A stretch of DNA of 64,000 nt from Agelaius tricolor. Its lineage: Eukaryota; Chordata; Aves; Passeriformes; Icteridae. Shown one piece after another: positions 23,683 to 37,546 of this stretch. Within the stretch, counting starts at the first letter, position 1. Every line of letters starts with the position of its first letter. A program made the position numbers and the translations under genes. The DNA lies in NCBI GenBank assembly GCA_023055355.1, contig JALJCS010000051.1, forward strand, positions 2,418,001 to 2,482,000. Direction: 5' to 3'. The notes under the pieces are model-generated. The model had not been told where the DNA came from. It worked only from the letters and a program-made list of their open reading frames with translations, and ran no database searches.

Positions 23683-26500
23683 GGCTAGCAGATCTCTGTC
23701 ACAAAGTCCTGGGGAGACAACAGGTCTACCCCGATTCCAGCGGGACACCAGGTCTACCCCGGCTTCTCTGGGAGACCAGGTCTACCTCGCCCCAGCGGGA
23801 CATCAGGTCGTCCCTGCCCTGGCGGGACAACAGGTCTACCCCGGCCCTGGCCAGGACAACAGGTCTACCCAGGCTTCGCTGGGACATCAGGTCTACCCCA
23901 GCACTGTCCGGGGACAACAGGTCTACCCAGCTCTGTAGGGACATCAGATCTACCTCAGCTCAATAGGGGCAACAGGTCTACCCTTGTTCCGTAGGGCTAG
24001 CAGATCTCTGTCACAAAGTCCTGGAAAGACAACAGGTCTACCCCGATTCCAGCGGGACACCAGGTCTACCCCGGATTCTCTGTGACACCAGGTCTAGCTC
24101 TCTCCCGTGGGACATCAGGTCGTCCTCGCCCTGGCCGGACAACAGGTCTACCGCGGCCCTGGCCAGGACAACAGGTCGACCCTGGCTTCGCTGGGACATC
24201 AGGTCTACCCCAGCTGCGTCCAGGGACAAGAGGTCTACCCAGCTCTGTAGGGACATCAGGTCTACCCCAGCTCCGGCCAGGGACAACAGGTCTACCCTGC
24301 TCTGTAGGGACATCGGTTCTACCCGAGTTCCGGCCAGGGACAAAAGGTCTACCCTGCTCTGTAGGGACATCAGGTCTACCCCAGCTCCGTCCGGGGACAA
24401 CAGGTCTACCCAGCTCTGTGGGGACATCAGGTCTACCCCAGCTCCGTCCGGGGACAACAGGTCTACCCTGCTCTGTAGGGACAACTGGTCTACCTCAACT
24501 CAATAGGGGCAACAGGTCTACCCTTGTTCCGTAGGGCTAGCAGATCTCTGTCACAAAGTCCTGGGGAGACAACAGGTCTACCCCGATTCCAGCGGGACAC
24601 CAGGTCTACCCCGGATTCTCTGTGACACCAGGTCTAGCTCTCTCCCGTGGGACATCAGGTCGTCCTCGCCCTGGCCGGACAACAGGTCTACCGCGGCCCT
24701 GGCCATGACAACAGGTCGACCCTGGCTTCGCTGGGACATCAGGTCTACCCCAGCTGCGTCCAGGGACAAGAGGTCTACCCAGCTCTGTAGGGACATCAGG
24801 TCTACCCCAGCTCCGTCCGGGGACAACAGGTCTACCCAGCTCTGTAGGGACAACTGGTCTACCTCAGCTCAATAGGGGCAACAGGTCTACCCTTGTTCCG
24901 TAGGGCTAGCAGATCTCTGCCACAAAGTCCTGGGGAGACAACAGGTCTACCGCGTTTTCATCTGGACACCAGGTCAACCCGGCTTCTCAGGGAGACCAGG
25001 TCTACCTCGCTCCAGCGGAACATCAGGTCGTCCTCGCCCTGGCGGGACAACAGGTCTTCCCCGACCCTGGCCAGGGACAACAGGTCTACCCGGGCTTCGC
25101 TGGGACATCAGGTCTACCCCAGCTCCGTCCGGAGACAACAGGTCTACCCCGGCCCTGGGCAGGACAACAGGTCTACCCTGGCTTCACTGGGACATCAGGT
25201 CTACCCGAGCTCCGGCCAGGGACAACAGGTCTACCCAGCTCTGTAGGGACATCAGGTCTACCCGAGCTCCGTCCGGGGACAACAAGTCTACCCAGCTCTG
25301 TAGGGACATCTGGTCTACCCCAGCTCCGTCCGGGGACAACAGGTCTACCCAGCTCTGTAGGGACAACTGGTCTACCTCAGCTCAATAGGGGCAACAGGTC
25401 TACCCTTGTTCCGTAGGGCTAGCAGATCTCTGCCACAAAGTCCTGGGGAGACAACAGGTCTACCGCGTTTTCATCTGGACACCAGGTCAACCCGGCTTCT
25501 CAGGGAGACCAGGTCTACCTCGCTCCAGCGGAACATCAGGTCGTCCTCGCCCTGGCGGGACAACAGGTCTTCCCCGACCCTGGCCAGGGACAACAGGTCT
25601 ACCCGGGCTTCGCTGGGACATCAGGTCTACCCCAGCTGCGTCCGGAGACAACAGGTCTACCCCGGCCCTGGGCAGGACAACAGGTCTACCCTGGCTTCAC
25701 TGGGACATCAGGTCTACCCCAGCTGCGTCCAGGGACAAGAGGTCTACCCAGCTCTGTAGGGACATCAGGTCTACCCCAGCTCCGGCCAGGGACAACAGGT
25801 CTACCCTGCTCTGTAGGGACATCGGGTCTACCCGAGTTCCGGCCAGGGACAAAAGGTCTACCCTGCTCTGTAGGGACATCAGGTCTACCCCAGCTCCGTC
25901 CGGGGACAACAGGTCTACCCAGCTCTGTGGGGACATCAGGTCTACCCCAGCTCCGGCCAGGGACAACAGGTCTACCCTGCTCTGTAGGGACAACTGGTCT
26001 ACCTCAGCTCAATAGGGGCAACAGGTCTACCCTTGTTCCGTAGGGCTAGCAGATCTCTGTCACAAAGTCCTGGAAAGACAACAGGTCTACCCCGATTCCA
26101 GCGGGACACCAGGTCTACCCCGGATTCTCTGTGACACCAGGTCTACCTCGCTCCAGCGGAACATCAGGTGGTCCTCGCCCTGGCGGGACAACAGGTCTTC
26201 CCCGACCCTGGCCAGGGACAACATGTCTACCCTGGCTTCGCTGGGACATCAGGTCTACCCCAGCTCCGTCCGGAGACAACAGGTCTACCCCGGCCCTGGG
26301 CAGGACAACAGGTCTACCCACGCTTCACTGGGACATCAGGTCTACCCGAGCTCCGGCCAGGGACAACAGGTCTACCCTGCTCTGTAGGGAGATCAGGTCT
26401 TCCCCAGCTCCGTCCGGGGACAACAGGTCTACCCAGCTCTGTAGGGACAACTGGTCTACCTCAACTCAATAGGGGCAACAGGTCTACCCTTATATCGTAG
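23683..26500 (+). repeat. Z cassette (2818 bp), copy 1: 312-540-369-513-627-457
   Basis: Blocks start at 23683, 23995, 24535, 24904, 25417 and 26044. The alpha haplotype is present. The terminal 457 block is the E1 form (GGAAAGAC start, CTCGCTCCAGCGG head). It lies between two X cassettes. Confidence 0.93.
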
Positions 26501-29500
26501 GGCTAGCAGATCTCTGTCACAAAGTCCTGGGGAGACAACAGGTCTACCCCGATTCCAGCGGGACACCAGGTCTACCCCGGCTTCTCTGGGAGACCAGGTC
26601 TACCTCGCCCCAGCGGGACATCAGGTCGTCCCTGCCCTGGCGGGACAACAGGTCTACCCCGGCCCTGGCCAGGACAACAGGTCTACCCAGGCTTCGCTGG
26701 GACATCAGGTCTACCCCAGCACTGTCCGGGGACAACAGGTCTACCCAGCTCTGTAGGGACATCAGATCTACCTCAGCTCAATAGGGGCAACAGGTCTACC
26801 CTTGTTCCGTAGGGCTAGCAGATCTCTGTCACAAAGTCCTGGAAAGACAACAGGTCTACCCCGATTCCAGCGGGACACCAGGTCTACCCCGGATTCTCTG
26901 TGACACCAGGTCTAGCTCTCTCCCGTGGGACATCAGGTCGTCCTCGCCCTGGCCGGACAACAGGTCTACCGCGGCCCTGGCCAGGACAACAGGTCGACCC
27001 TGGCTTCGCTGGGACATCAGGTCTACCCCAGCTGCGTCCAGGGACAAGAGGTCTACCCAGCTCTGTAGGGACATCAGGTCTACCCCAGCTCCGGCCAGGG
27101 ACAACAGGTCTACCCTGCTCTGTAGGGACATCGGTTCTACCCGAGTTCCGGCCAGGGACAAAAGGTCTACCCTGCTCTGTAGGGACATCAGGTCTACCCC
27201 AGCTCCGTCCGGGGACAACAGGTCTACCCAGCTCTGTGGGGACATCAGGTCTACCCCAGCTCCGTCCGGGGACAACAGGTCTACCCTGCTCTGTAGGGAC
27301 AACTGGTCTACCTCAACTCAATAGGGGCAACAGGTCTACCCTTGTTCCGTAGGGCTAGCAGATCTCTGTCACAAAGTCCTGGGGAGACAACAGGTCTACC
27401 CCGATTCCAGCGGGACACCAGGTCTACCCCGGATTCTCTGTGACACCAGGTCTAGCTCTCTCCCGTGGGACATCAGGTCGTCCTCGCCCTGGCCGGACAA
27501 CAGGTCTACCGCGGCCCTGGCCATGACAACAGGTCGACCCTGGCTTCGCTGGGACATCAGGTCTACCCCAGCTGCGTCCAGGGACAAGAGGTCTACCCAG
27601 CTCTGTAGGGACATCAGGTCTACCCCAGCTCCGTCCGGGGACAACAGGTCTACCCAGCTCTGTAGGGACAACTGGTCTACCTCAGCTCAATAGGGGCAAC
27701 AGGTCTACCCTTGTTCCGTAGGGCTAGCAGATCTCTGCCACAAAGTCCTGGGGAGACAACAGGTCTACCGCGTTTTCATCTGGACACCAGGTCAACCCGG
27801 CTTCTCAGGGAGACCAGGTCTACCTCGCTCCAGCGGAACATCAGGTCGTCCTCGCCCTGGCGGGACAACAGGTCTTCCCCGACCCTGGCCAGGGACAACA
27901 GGTCTACCCGGGCTTCGCTGGGACATCAGGTCTACCCCAGCTCCGTCCGGAGACAACAGGTCTACCCCGGCCCTGGGCAGGACAACAGGTCTACCCTGGC
28001 TTCACTGGGACATCAGGTCTACCCGAGCTCCGGCCAGGGACAACAGGTCTACCCAGCTCTGTAGGGACATCAGGTCTACCCGAGCTCCGTCCGGGGACAA
28101 CAAGTCTACCCAGCTCTGTAGGGACATCTGGTCTACCCCAGCTCCGTCCGGGGACAACAGGTCTACCCAGCTCTGTAGGGACAACTGGTCTACCTCAGCT
28201 CAATAGGGGCAACAGGTCTACCCTTGTTCCGTAGGGCTAGCAGATCTCTGCCACAAAGTCCTGGGGAGACAACAGGTCTACCGCGTTTTCATCTGGACAC
28301 CAGGTCAACCCGGCTTCTCAGGGAGACCAGGTCTACCTCGCTCCAGCGGAACATCAGGTCGTCCTCGCCCTGGCGGGACAACAGGTCTTCCCCGACCCTG
28401 GCCAGGGACAACAGGTCTACCCGGGCTTCGCTGGGACATCAGGTCTACCCCAGCTGCGTCCGGAGACAACAGGTCTACCCCGGCCCTGGGCAGGACAACA
28501 GGTCTACCCTGGCTTCACTGGGACATCAGGTCTACCCCAGCTGCGTCCAGGGACAAGAGGTCTACCCAGCTCTGTAGGGACATCAGGTCTACCCCAGCTC
28601 CGGCCAGGGACAACAGGTCTACCCTGCTCTGTAGGGACATCGGGTCTACCCGAGTTCCGGCCAGGGACAAAAGGTCTACCCTGCTCTGTAGGGACATCAG
28701 GTCTACCCCAGCTCCGTCCGGGGACAACAGGTCTACCCAGCTCTGTGGGGACATCAGGTCTACCCCAGCTCCGGCCAGGGACAACAGGTCTACCCTGCTC
28801 TGTAGGGACAACTGGTCTACCTCAGCTCAATAGGGGCAACAGGTCTACCCTTGTTCCGTAGGGCTAGCAGATCTCTGTCACAAAGTCCTGGAAAGACAAC
28901 AGGTCTACCCCGATTCCAGCGGGACACCAGGTCTACCCCGGATTCTCTGTGACACCAGGTCTACCTCGCTCCAGCGGAACATCAGGTGGTCCTCGCCCTG
29001 GCGGGACAACAGGTCTTCCCCGACCCTGGCCAGGGACAACATGTCTACCCTGGCTTCGCTGGGACATCAGGTCTACCCCAGCTCCGTCCGGAGACAACAG
29101 GTCTACCCCGGCCCTGGGCAGGACAACAGGTCTACCCTGGCTTCACTGGGACATCAGGTCTACCCGAGCTCCGGCCAGGGACAACAGGTCTACCCAGCTC
29201 TGTAGGGACATCAGGTCTACCCGAGCTCCGTCCGGGGACAACAAGTCTACCCAGCTCTGTAGGGACATCTGGTCTACCCCAGCTCCGGCCAGGGACAACA
29301 GGTCTACCCAGCTCTGTAGGGACATCAGGTCTACCCCAGCTCCGGCCAGGGACAACAGGTCTACCCTGCTCTGTAGGGACAACTGGTCTACCTCAGCTCA
29401 ATAGGGGCAACAGGTCTACCCTTGTTCCGTAGGGCTAGCAGATCTCTGTCACAAAGTCCTGGGAACACAACAGGTCTACCCCGATTCCAGCGGGACACCA

Positions 29501-30886
29501 GGTCTACCCCGGATTCTCTGTGACACCAGGTCTAGCTCTCTCCCGTGGGACATCAGGTCGTCCTCGCCCTGGCCGGACAACAGGTCTACCCCGGCCCTGG
29601 CCAGGACAACAGGTCGACCCTGGCTTCGCTGGGACATCAGGTCTACCCCAGCTGCGTCCAGGGACAAGAGGTCTACCCAGCTCTGTAGGGACATCAGGTC
29701 TACCCCAGCTCCGTCCGGGGACAACAGGTCTACCCAGCTCTGTAGGGACAACTGGTCTACCTCAGCTCAATAGGGGCAACAGGTCTACCCTTGTTCCGTA
29801 GGGCTAGCAGATCGCTGCCACAAAGTCCTGGGGAGACAACAGGTCTACCGCGTTTTCATCTGGACACCAGGTCTACCCCGGCTTCTCAGGGAGACCAGGT
29901 CTACCTCGCTCCAGCGGAACATCAGGTCGTCCTCGCCCTGGCGGGACAACAGGTCTTCCCCGACCCTGGCCAGGGACAACAGGTCTACCCGGGCTTCGCT
30001 GGGACATCAGGTCTACCCCAGCTCCGTCCGGAGACAACAGGTCTACCCCGGCCCTGGGCAGGACAACAGGTCTACCCTGGCTTCACTGGGACATCAGGTC
30101 TACCCCAGCTGCGTCCAGGGACAAGAGGTCTACCCAGCTCTGTAGGGACATCAGGTCTACCCCAGCTCCGGCCAGGGACAACAGGTCTACCCTGCTCTGT
30201 AGGGATATCGGGTCTACCCGAGTTCCGGCCAGGGACAAAAGGTCTACCCTGCTCTGTAGGGACATCAGGTCTACCCCAGCTCCGTCCGGGGACAACAGGT
30301 CTACCCAGCTCTGTGGGGACATCAGGTCTACCCCAGCTCCGTCCGGGGACAACAGGTCTACCCTGCTCTGTAGGGACAACTGGTCTACCTCAGCTCAATC
30401 GGGGCAACAGGTCTACCCTTGTTCCGTAGGGCTAGCAGATCTCTGTCACAAAGTCCTGGGAACACAACAGGTCTACCCCGATTCCAGCGGGACACCAGGT
30501 CTACCCCGGATTCTCTGTGACACCAGGTCTAGCTCTCTCCCGTGGGACATCAGGTCGTCCTCGCCCTGGCGGGACAACAGGTCTTCCCCGACCCTGGCCA
30601 GGGACAACATGTCTACCCTGGCTTCGCTGGGACATCAGGTCTACCCCAGCTCCGTCCGGAGACAACAGGTCTACCCCGGCCCTGGGCAGGACAACAGGTC
30701 TACCCACGCTTCACTGGGACATCAGGTCTACCCGAGCTCCGGCCAGGGACAACAGGTCTACCCTGCTCTGTAGGGAGATCAGGTCTTCCCCAGCTCCGTC
30801 CGGGGACAACAGGTCTACCCAGCTCTGTAGGGACAACTGGTCTACCTCAACTCAATAGGGGCAACAGGTCTACCCTTATATCGTAG
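26501..30886 (+). repeat. X cassette (4386 bp), copy 2
   Basis: Blocks start at 26501, 26813, 27353, 27722, 28235, 28862, 29433, 29802 and 30430, in the same order as copy 1. The 628 block ends with CTCAATCGGGG near 30400. That variant is shared with X copies 3 and 4 and with the block at 62707, but not with copy 1. Confidence 0.93.
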
Positions 30887-33800
30887 GGCTAGCAGATCTC
30901 TGTCACAAAGTCCTGGGGAGACAACAGGTCTACCCCGATTCCAGCGGGACACCAGGTCTACCCCGGCTTCTCTGGGAGACCAGGTCTACCTCGCCCCAGC
31001 GGGACATCAGGTCGTCCCTGCCCTGGCGGGACAACAGGTCTACCCCGGCCCTGGCCAGGACAACAGGTCTACCCAGGCTTCGCTGGGACATCAGGTCTAC
31101 CCCAGCACTGTCCGGGGACAACAGGTCTACCCAGCTCTGTAGGGACATCAGGTCTACCCCAGCTCCAGCCAGGGACCACAGGTCTACCCAGCTCTGTTGG
31201 GACATCAGGTCTACCCCAGCTCCAGCCAGGGACAACAGGTCTACCCAGCTCTGTAGGGACATCAGGTCTACCTCAGCTCAATAGGGGCAACAGGTCTACC
31301 CTTGTTCCGTAGGGCTAGCAGATCTCTGTCACAAAGTCCTGGAAAGACAACAGGTCTACCCCGATTCCAGCGGGACTCCAGGTCTACCCCGGCTTCTCTG
31401 GAAGACCAGGTCTACCTCGCCCCAGCGGGACATCAGGTCGTCCCTGCCCTGGCGGGACAACAGGTCTACCCCGGCCCTGGCCAGGACAACAGGTCTACCC
31501 AGGCTTCGCTGGGACATCAGGTCTACCCCAGCTGCGTCCAGGGACAAGAGGTCTACCCAGCTCTGTAGGGACATCAGGTCTACCCCAGCTCCGGCCAGGG
31601 ACAACAGGTCTACCCAGCTCTGTAGGGACATCAGGTCTACCCCAGCTCCGTCCGGGGACAACAGGTCTACCCAGCTCTGTGGGGACATCAGGTCTACCCC
31701 AGCTCCGTCCGGGGACAACAGATCTACCCAGCTCTGTAGGGACATCAGGTCTACCTCAGCTCAATAGGGGCAACAGGTCTACCCTTGTTCCGTAGGGCTA
31801 GCAGATCTCTGTCACAAAGTCCTGGAAAGACAACAGGTCTACCCCGATTCCAGCGGGACACCAGGTCTACCCCGGATTCTCTGTGACACCAGGTCTAGCT
31901 CTCTCCCGTGGGACATCAGGTCGTCCTCGACCTGGCCGGACAACAGGTCTACCACGGCCCTGGCCAGGACAACAGGTCGACCCTGGCTTCGCTGGGACAT
32001 CAGGTCTACCCCAGCTGCGTCCAGGGACAAGAGGTCTACCCAGCTCTGTAGGGACATCAGGTCTACCCCAGCTCCGGCCAGGGACAACAGGTCTACCCTG
32101 CTCTGTAGGGACATCGGGTCTACCCGAGTTCCGGCCAGGGACAAAAGGTCTACCCTGCTCTGTAGGGACATCAGGTCTACCCCAGCTCCGTCCGGGGACA
32201 ACAGGTCTACCCAGCTCTGTGGGGACATCAGGTCTACCCCAGCTCCGTCCGGGGACAACAGGTCTACCCTGCTCTGTAGGGACAACTGGTCTACCTCAAC
32301 TCAATAGGGGCAACAGGTCTACCCTTGTTCCGTAGGGCTAGCAGATCTCTGTCACAAAGTCCTGGGGAGACAACAGGTCTACCCCGATTCCAGCGGGACA
32401 CCAGGTCTACCCCGGATTCTCTGTGACACCAGGTCTAGCTCTCTCCCGTGGGACATCAGGTCGTCCTCGCCCTGGCCGGACAACAGGTCTACCGCGGCCC
32501 TGGCCAGGACAACAGGTCGACCCTGGCTTCGCTGGGACATCAGGTCTACCCCAGCTGCGTCCAGGGACAAGAGGTCTACCCAGCTCTGTAGGGACATCAG
32601 GTCTACCCCAGCTCCGTCCGGGGACAACAGGTCTACCCAGCTCTGTAGGGACAACTGGTCTACCTCAGCTCAATAGGGGCAACAGGTCTACCCTTGTTCC
32701 GTAGGGCTAGCAGATCTCTGCCACAAAGTCCTGGGGAGACAACAGGTCTACCGCGTTTTCATCTGGACACCAGGTCAACCCGGCTTCTCAGGGAGACCAG
32801 GTCTACCTCGCTCCAGCGGAACATCAGGTCGTCCTCGCCCTGGCGGGACAACAGGTCTTCCCCGACCCTGGCCAGGGACAACAGGTCTACCCGGGCTTCG
32901 CTGGGACATCAGGTCTACCCCAGCTCCGTCCGGAGACAACAGGTCTACCCCGGCCCTGGGCAGGACAACAGGTCTACCCTGGCTTCACTGGGACATCAGG
33001 TCTACCCGAGCTCCGGCCAGGGACAACAGGTCTACCCAGCTCTGTAGGGACATCAGGTCTACCCGAGCTCCGTCCGGGGACAACAAGTCTACCCAGCTCT
33101 GTAGGGACATCTGGTCTACCCCAGCTCCGGCCAGGGACAACAGGTCTACCCAGCTCTGTAGGGACATCAGGTCTACCCCAGCTCCGGCCAGGGACAACAG
33201 GTCTACCCTGCTCTGTAGGGACAACTGGTCTACCTCAGCTCAATAGGGGCAACAGGTCTACCCTTGTTCCGTAGGGCTAGCAGATCTCTGTCACAAAGTC
33301 CTGGGAACACAACAGGTCTACCCCGATTCCAGCGGGACACCAGGTCTACCCCGGATTCTCTGTGACACCAGGTCTAGCTCTCTCCCGTGGGACATCAGGT
33401 CGTCCTCGCCCTGGCCGGACAACAGGTCTACCCCGGCCCTGGCCAGGACAACAGGTCGACCCTGGCTTCGCTGGGACATCAGGTCTACCCCAGCTGCGTC
33501 CAGGGACAAGAGGTCTACCCAGCTCTGTAGGGACATCAGGTCTACCCCAGCTCCGTCCGGGGACAACAGGTCTACCCAGCTCTGTAGGGACAACTGGTCT
33601 ACCTCAGCTCAATAGGGGCAACAGGTCTACCCTTGTTCCGTAGGGCTAGCAGATCGCTGCCACAAAGTCCTGGGGAGACAACAGGTCTACCGCGTTTTCA
33701 TCTGGACACCAGGTCTACCCCGGCTTCTCAGGGAGACCAGGTCTACCTCGCTCCAGCGGAACATCAGGTCGTCCTCGCCCTGGCGGGACAACAGGTCTTC

Positions 33801-34728
33801 CCCGACCCTGGCCAGGGACAACAGGTCTACCCGGGCTTCGCTGGGACATCAGGTCTACCCCAGCTCCGTCCGGAGACAACAGGTCTACCCCGGCCCTGGG
33901 CAGGACAACAGGTCTACCCTGGCTTCACTGGGACATCAGGTCTACCCCAGCTGCGTCCAGGGACAAGAGGTCTACCCAGCTCTGTAGGGACATCAGGTCT
34001 ACCCCAGCTCCAGCCAGGGACAACAGGTCTACCCTGCTCTGTAGGGATATCGGGTCTACCCGAGTTCCGGCCAGGGACAAAAGGTCTACCCTGCTCTGTA
34101 GGGACATCAGGTCTACCCCAGCTCCGTCCGGGGACAACAGGTCTACCCATCTCTGTGGGGACATCAGGTCTACCCCAGCTCCGGCCAGGGACAACAGGTC
34201 TACCCTGCTCTGTAGGGACAACTGGTCTACCTCAGCTCAATAGGGGCAACAGGTCTACCCTTGTTCCGTAGGGCTAGCAGATCTCTGTCACAAAGTCCTG
34301 GGAACACAACAGGTCTACCCCGATTCCAGCGGGACACCAGGTCTACCCCGGATTCTCTGTGACACCAGGTCTAGCTCTCTCCCGTGGGACATCAGGTCGT
34401 CCTCGCCCTGGCGGGACAACAGGTCTTCCCCGACCCTGGCCAGGGACAACATGTCTACCCTGGCTTCGCTGGGACATCAGGTCTACCCCAGCTCCGTCCG
34501 GAGACAACAGGTCTACCCCGGCCCTGGGCAGGACAACAGGTCTACCCACGCTTCACTGGGACATCAGGTCTACCCGAGCTCCGGCCAGGGACAACAGGTC
34601 TACCCTGCTCTGTAGGGAGATCAGGTCTTCCCCAGCTCCGTCCGGGGACAACAGGTCTACCCAGCTCTGTAGGGACAACTGGTCTACCTCAACTCAATAG
34701 GGGCAACAGGTCTACCCTTATATCGTAG
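30887..34728 (+). repeat. Y cassette (3842 bp), copy 2
   Basis: Blocks start at 30887, 31313, 31796, 32336, 32705, 33275, 33644 and 34272. The 426 block has GGGACCACAGG (C at 31177) and CTCTGTTGGG. The 540 block has CTCGACCTGG and ACCACGGCCC. All of these are shared with later Y copies but absent from copy 1. A private CCATCTCTGTGG variant occurs near 34150 in the 628 block. Confidence 0.93.
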
Positions 34729-37546
34729 GGCTAGCAGATCTCTGTCACAAAGTCCTGGGGAGACAACAGGTCTACCCCGATTCCAGCGGGACACCAGGTC
34801 TACCCCGGCTTCTCTGGGAGACCAGGTCTACCTCGCCCCAGCGGGACATCAGGTCGTCCCTGCCCTGGCGGGACAACAGGTCTACCCCGGCCCTGGCCAG
34901 GACAACAGGTCTACCCAGGCTTCGCTGGGACATCAGGTCTACCCCAGCACTGTCCGGGGACAACAGGTCTACCCAGCTCTGTAGGGACATCAGATCTACC
35001 TCAGCTCAATAGGGGCAACAGGTCTACCCTTGTTCCGTAGGGCTAGCAGATCTCTGTCACAAAGTCCTGGAAAGACAACAGGTCTACCCCGATTCCAGCG
35101 GGACACCAGGTCTACCCCGGATTCTCTGTGACACCAGGTCTAGCTCTCTCCCGTGGGACATCAGGTCGTCCTCGCCCTGGCCGGACAACAGGTCTACCGC
35201 GGCCCTGGCCAGGACAACAGGTCGACCCTGGCTTCGCTGGGACATCAGGTCTACCCCAGCTGCGTCCAGGGACAAGAGGTCTACCCAGCTCTGTAGGGAC
35301 ATCAGGTCTACCCCAGCTCCGGCCAGGGACAACAGGTCTACCCTGCTCTGTAGGGACATCGGTTCTACCCGAGTTCCGGCCAGGGACAAAAGGTCTACCC
35401 TGCTCTGTAGGGACATCAGGTCTACCCCAGCTCCGTCCGGGGACAACAGGTCTACCCAGCTCTGTGGGGACATCAGGTCTACCCCAGCTCCGTCCGGGGA
35501 CAACAGGTCTACCCTGCTCTGTAGGGACAACTGGTCTACCTCAACTCAATAGGGGCAACAGGTCTACCCTTGTTCCGTAGGGCTAGCAGATCTCTGTCAC
35601 AAAGTCCTGGGGAGACAACAGGTCTACCCCGATTCCAGCGGGACACCAGGTCTACCCCGGATTCTCTGTGACACCAGGTCTAGCTCTCTCCCGTGGGACA
35701 TCAGGTCGTCCTCGCCCTGGCCGGACAACAGGTCTACCGCGGCCCTGGCCATGACAACAGGTCGACCCTGGCTTCGCTGGGACATCAGGTCTACCCCAGC
35801 TGCGTCCAGGGACAAGAGGTCTACCCAGCTCTGTAGGGACATCAGGTCTACCCCAGCTCCGTCCGGGGACAACAGGTCTACCCAGCTCTGTAGGGACAAC
35901 TGGTCTACCTCAGCTCAATAGGGGCAACAGGTCTACCCTTGTTCCGTAGGGCTAGCAGATCTCTGCCACAAAGTCCTGGGGAGACAACAGGTCTACCGCG
36001 TTTTCATCTGGACACCAGGTCAACCCGGCTTCTCAGGGAGACCAGGTCTACCTCGCTCCAGCGGAACATCAGGTCGTCCTCGCCCTGGCGGGACAACAGG
36101 TCTTCCCCGACCCTGGCCAGGGACAACAGGTCTACCCGGGCTTCGCTGGGACATCAGGTCTACCCCAGCTCCGTCCGGAGACAACAGGTCTACCCCGGCC
36201 CTGGGCAGGACAACAGGTCTACCCTGGCTTCACTGGGACATCAGGTCTACCCGAGCTCCGGCCAGGGACAACAGGTCTACCCAGCTCTGTAGGGACATCA
36301 GGTCTACCCGAGCTCCGTCCGGGGACAACAAGTCTACCCAGCTCTGTAGGGACATCTGGTCTACCCCAGCTCCGTCCGGGGACAACAGGTCTACCCAGCT
36401 CTGTAGGGACAACTGGTCTACCTCAGCTCAATAGGGGCAACAGGTCTACCCTTTTTCCGTAGGGCTAGCAGATCTCTGCCACAAAGTCCTGGGGAGACAA
36501 CAGGTCTACCGCGTTTTCATCTGGACACCAGGTCAACCCGGCTTCTCAGGGAGACCAGGTCTACCTCGCTCCAGCGGAACATCAGGTCGTCCTCGCCCTG
36601 GCGGGACAACAGGTCTTCCCCGACCCTGGCCAGGGACAACAGGTCTACCCGGGCTTCGCTGGGACATCAGGTCTACCCCAGCTCCGTCCGGAGACAACAG
36701 GTCTACCCCGGCCCTGGGCAGGACAACAGGTCTACCCTGGCTTCACTGGGACATCAGGTCTACCCCAGCTGCGTCCAGGGACAAGAGGTCTACCCAGCTC
36801 TGTAGGGACATCAGGTCTACCCCAGCTCCGGCCAGGGACAACAGGTCTACCCTGCTCTGTAGGGACATCGGGTCTACCCGAGTTCCGGCCAGGGACAAAA
36901 GGTCTACCCTGCTCTGTAGGGACATCAGGTCTACCCCAGCTCCGTCCGGGGACAACAGGTCTACCCAGCTCTGTGGGGACATCAGGTCTACCCCAGCTCC
37001 GGCCAGGGACAACAGGTCTACCCTGCTCTGTAGGGACAACTGGTCTACCTCAGCTCAATAGGGGCAACAGGTCTACCCTTGTTCCGTAGGGCTAGCAGAT
37101 CTCTGTCACAAAGTCCTGGAAAGACAACAGGTCTACCCCGATTCCAGCGGGACACCAGGTCTACCCCGGATTCTCTGTGACACCAGGTCTACCTCGCTCC
37201 AGCGGAACATCAGGTGGTCCTCGCCCTGGCGGGACAACAGGTCTTCCCCGACCCTGGCCAGGGACAACATGTCTACCCTGGCTTCGCTGGGACATCAGGT
37301 CTACCCCAGCTCCGTCCGGAGACAACAGGTCTACCCCGGCCCTGGGCAGGACAACAGGTCTACCCACGCTTCACTGGGACATCAGGTCTACCCGAGCTCC
37401 GGCCAGGGACAACATGTCTACCCTGCTCTGTAGGGAGATCAGGTCTTCCCCAGCTCCGTCCGGGGACAACAGGTCTACCCAGCTCTGTAGGGACAACTGG
37501 TCTACCTCAACTCAATAGGGGCAACAGGTCTACCCTTATATCGTAG
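34729..37546 (+). repeat. Z cassette (2818 bp), copy 2: 312-540-369-513-627-457
   Basis: Blocks start at 34729, 35041, 35581, 35950, 36463 and 37090. The alpha haplotype is present. The 513 block ends CTTTTTCCG, unlike Z copy 1 (CTTGTTCCG). The terminal 457 block is E1 and carries ACAACATGTC in its first dimer, as do the blocks at 3100, 6032 and 8964. Confidence 0.92.

Larger units (their letters stand above)
23995..36462 (+). repeat. Large segmental duplication, copy a (about 12.5 kb)
   Basis: Twenty-six consecutive blocks here (540-369-513-627-457, then X, then Y, then 312-540-369-513) occur in the same order at 37973-50439. The offset is 13,977-13,978 bp. The lengths are 12,468 and 12,467 bp, the one-base difference being the deletion near 38559. 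Rare variants are shared at matching positions (for example C at 31177 and 45154). Confidence 0.93.
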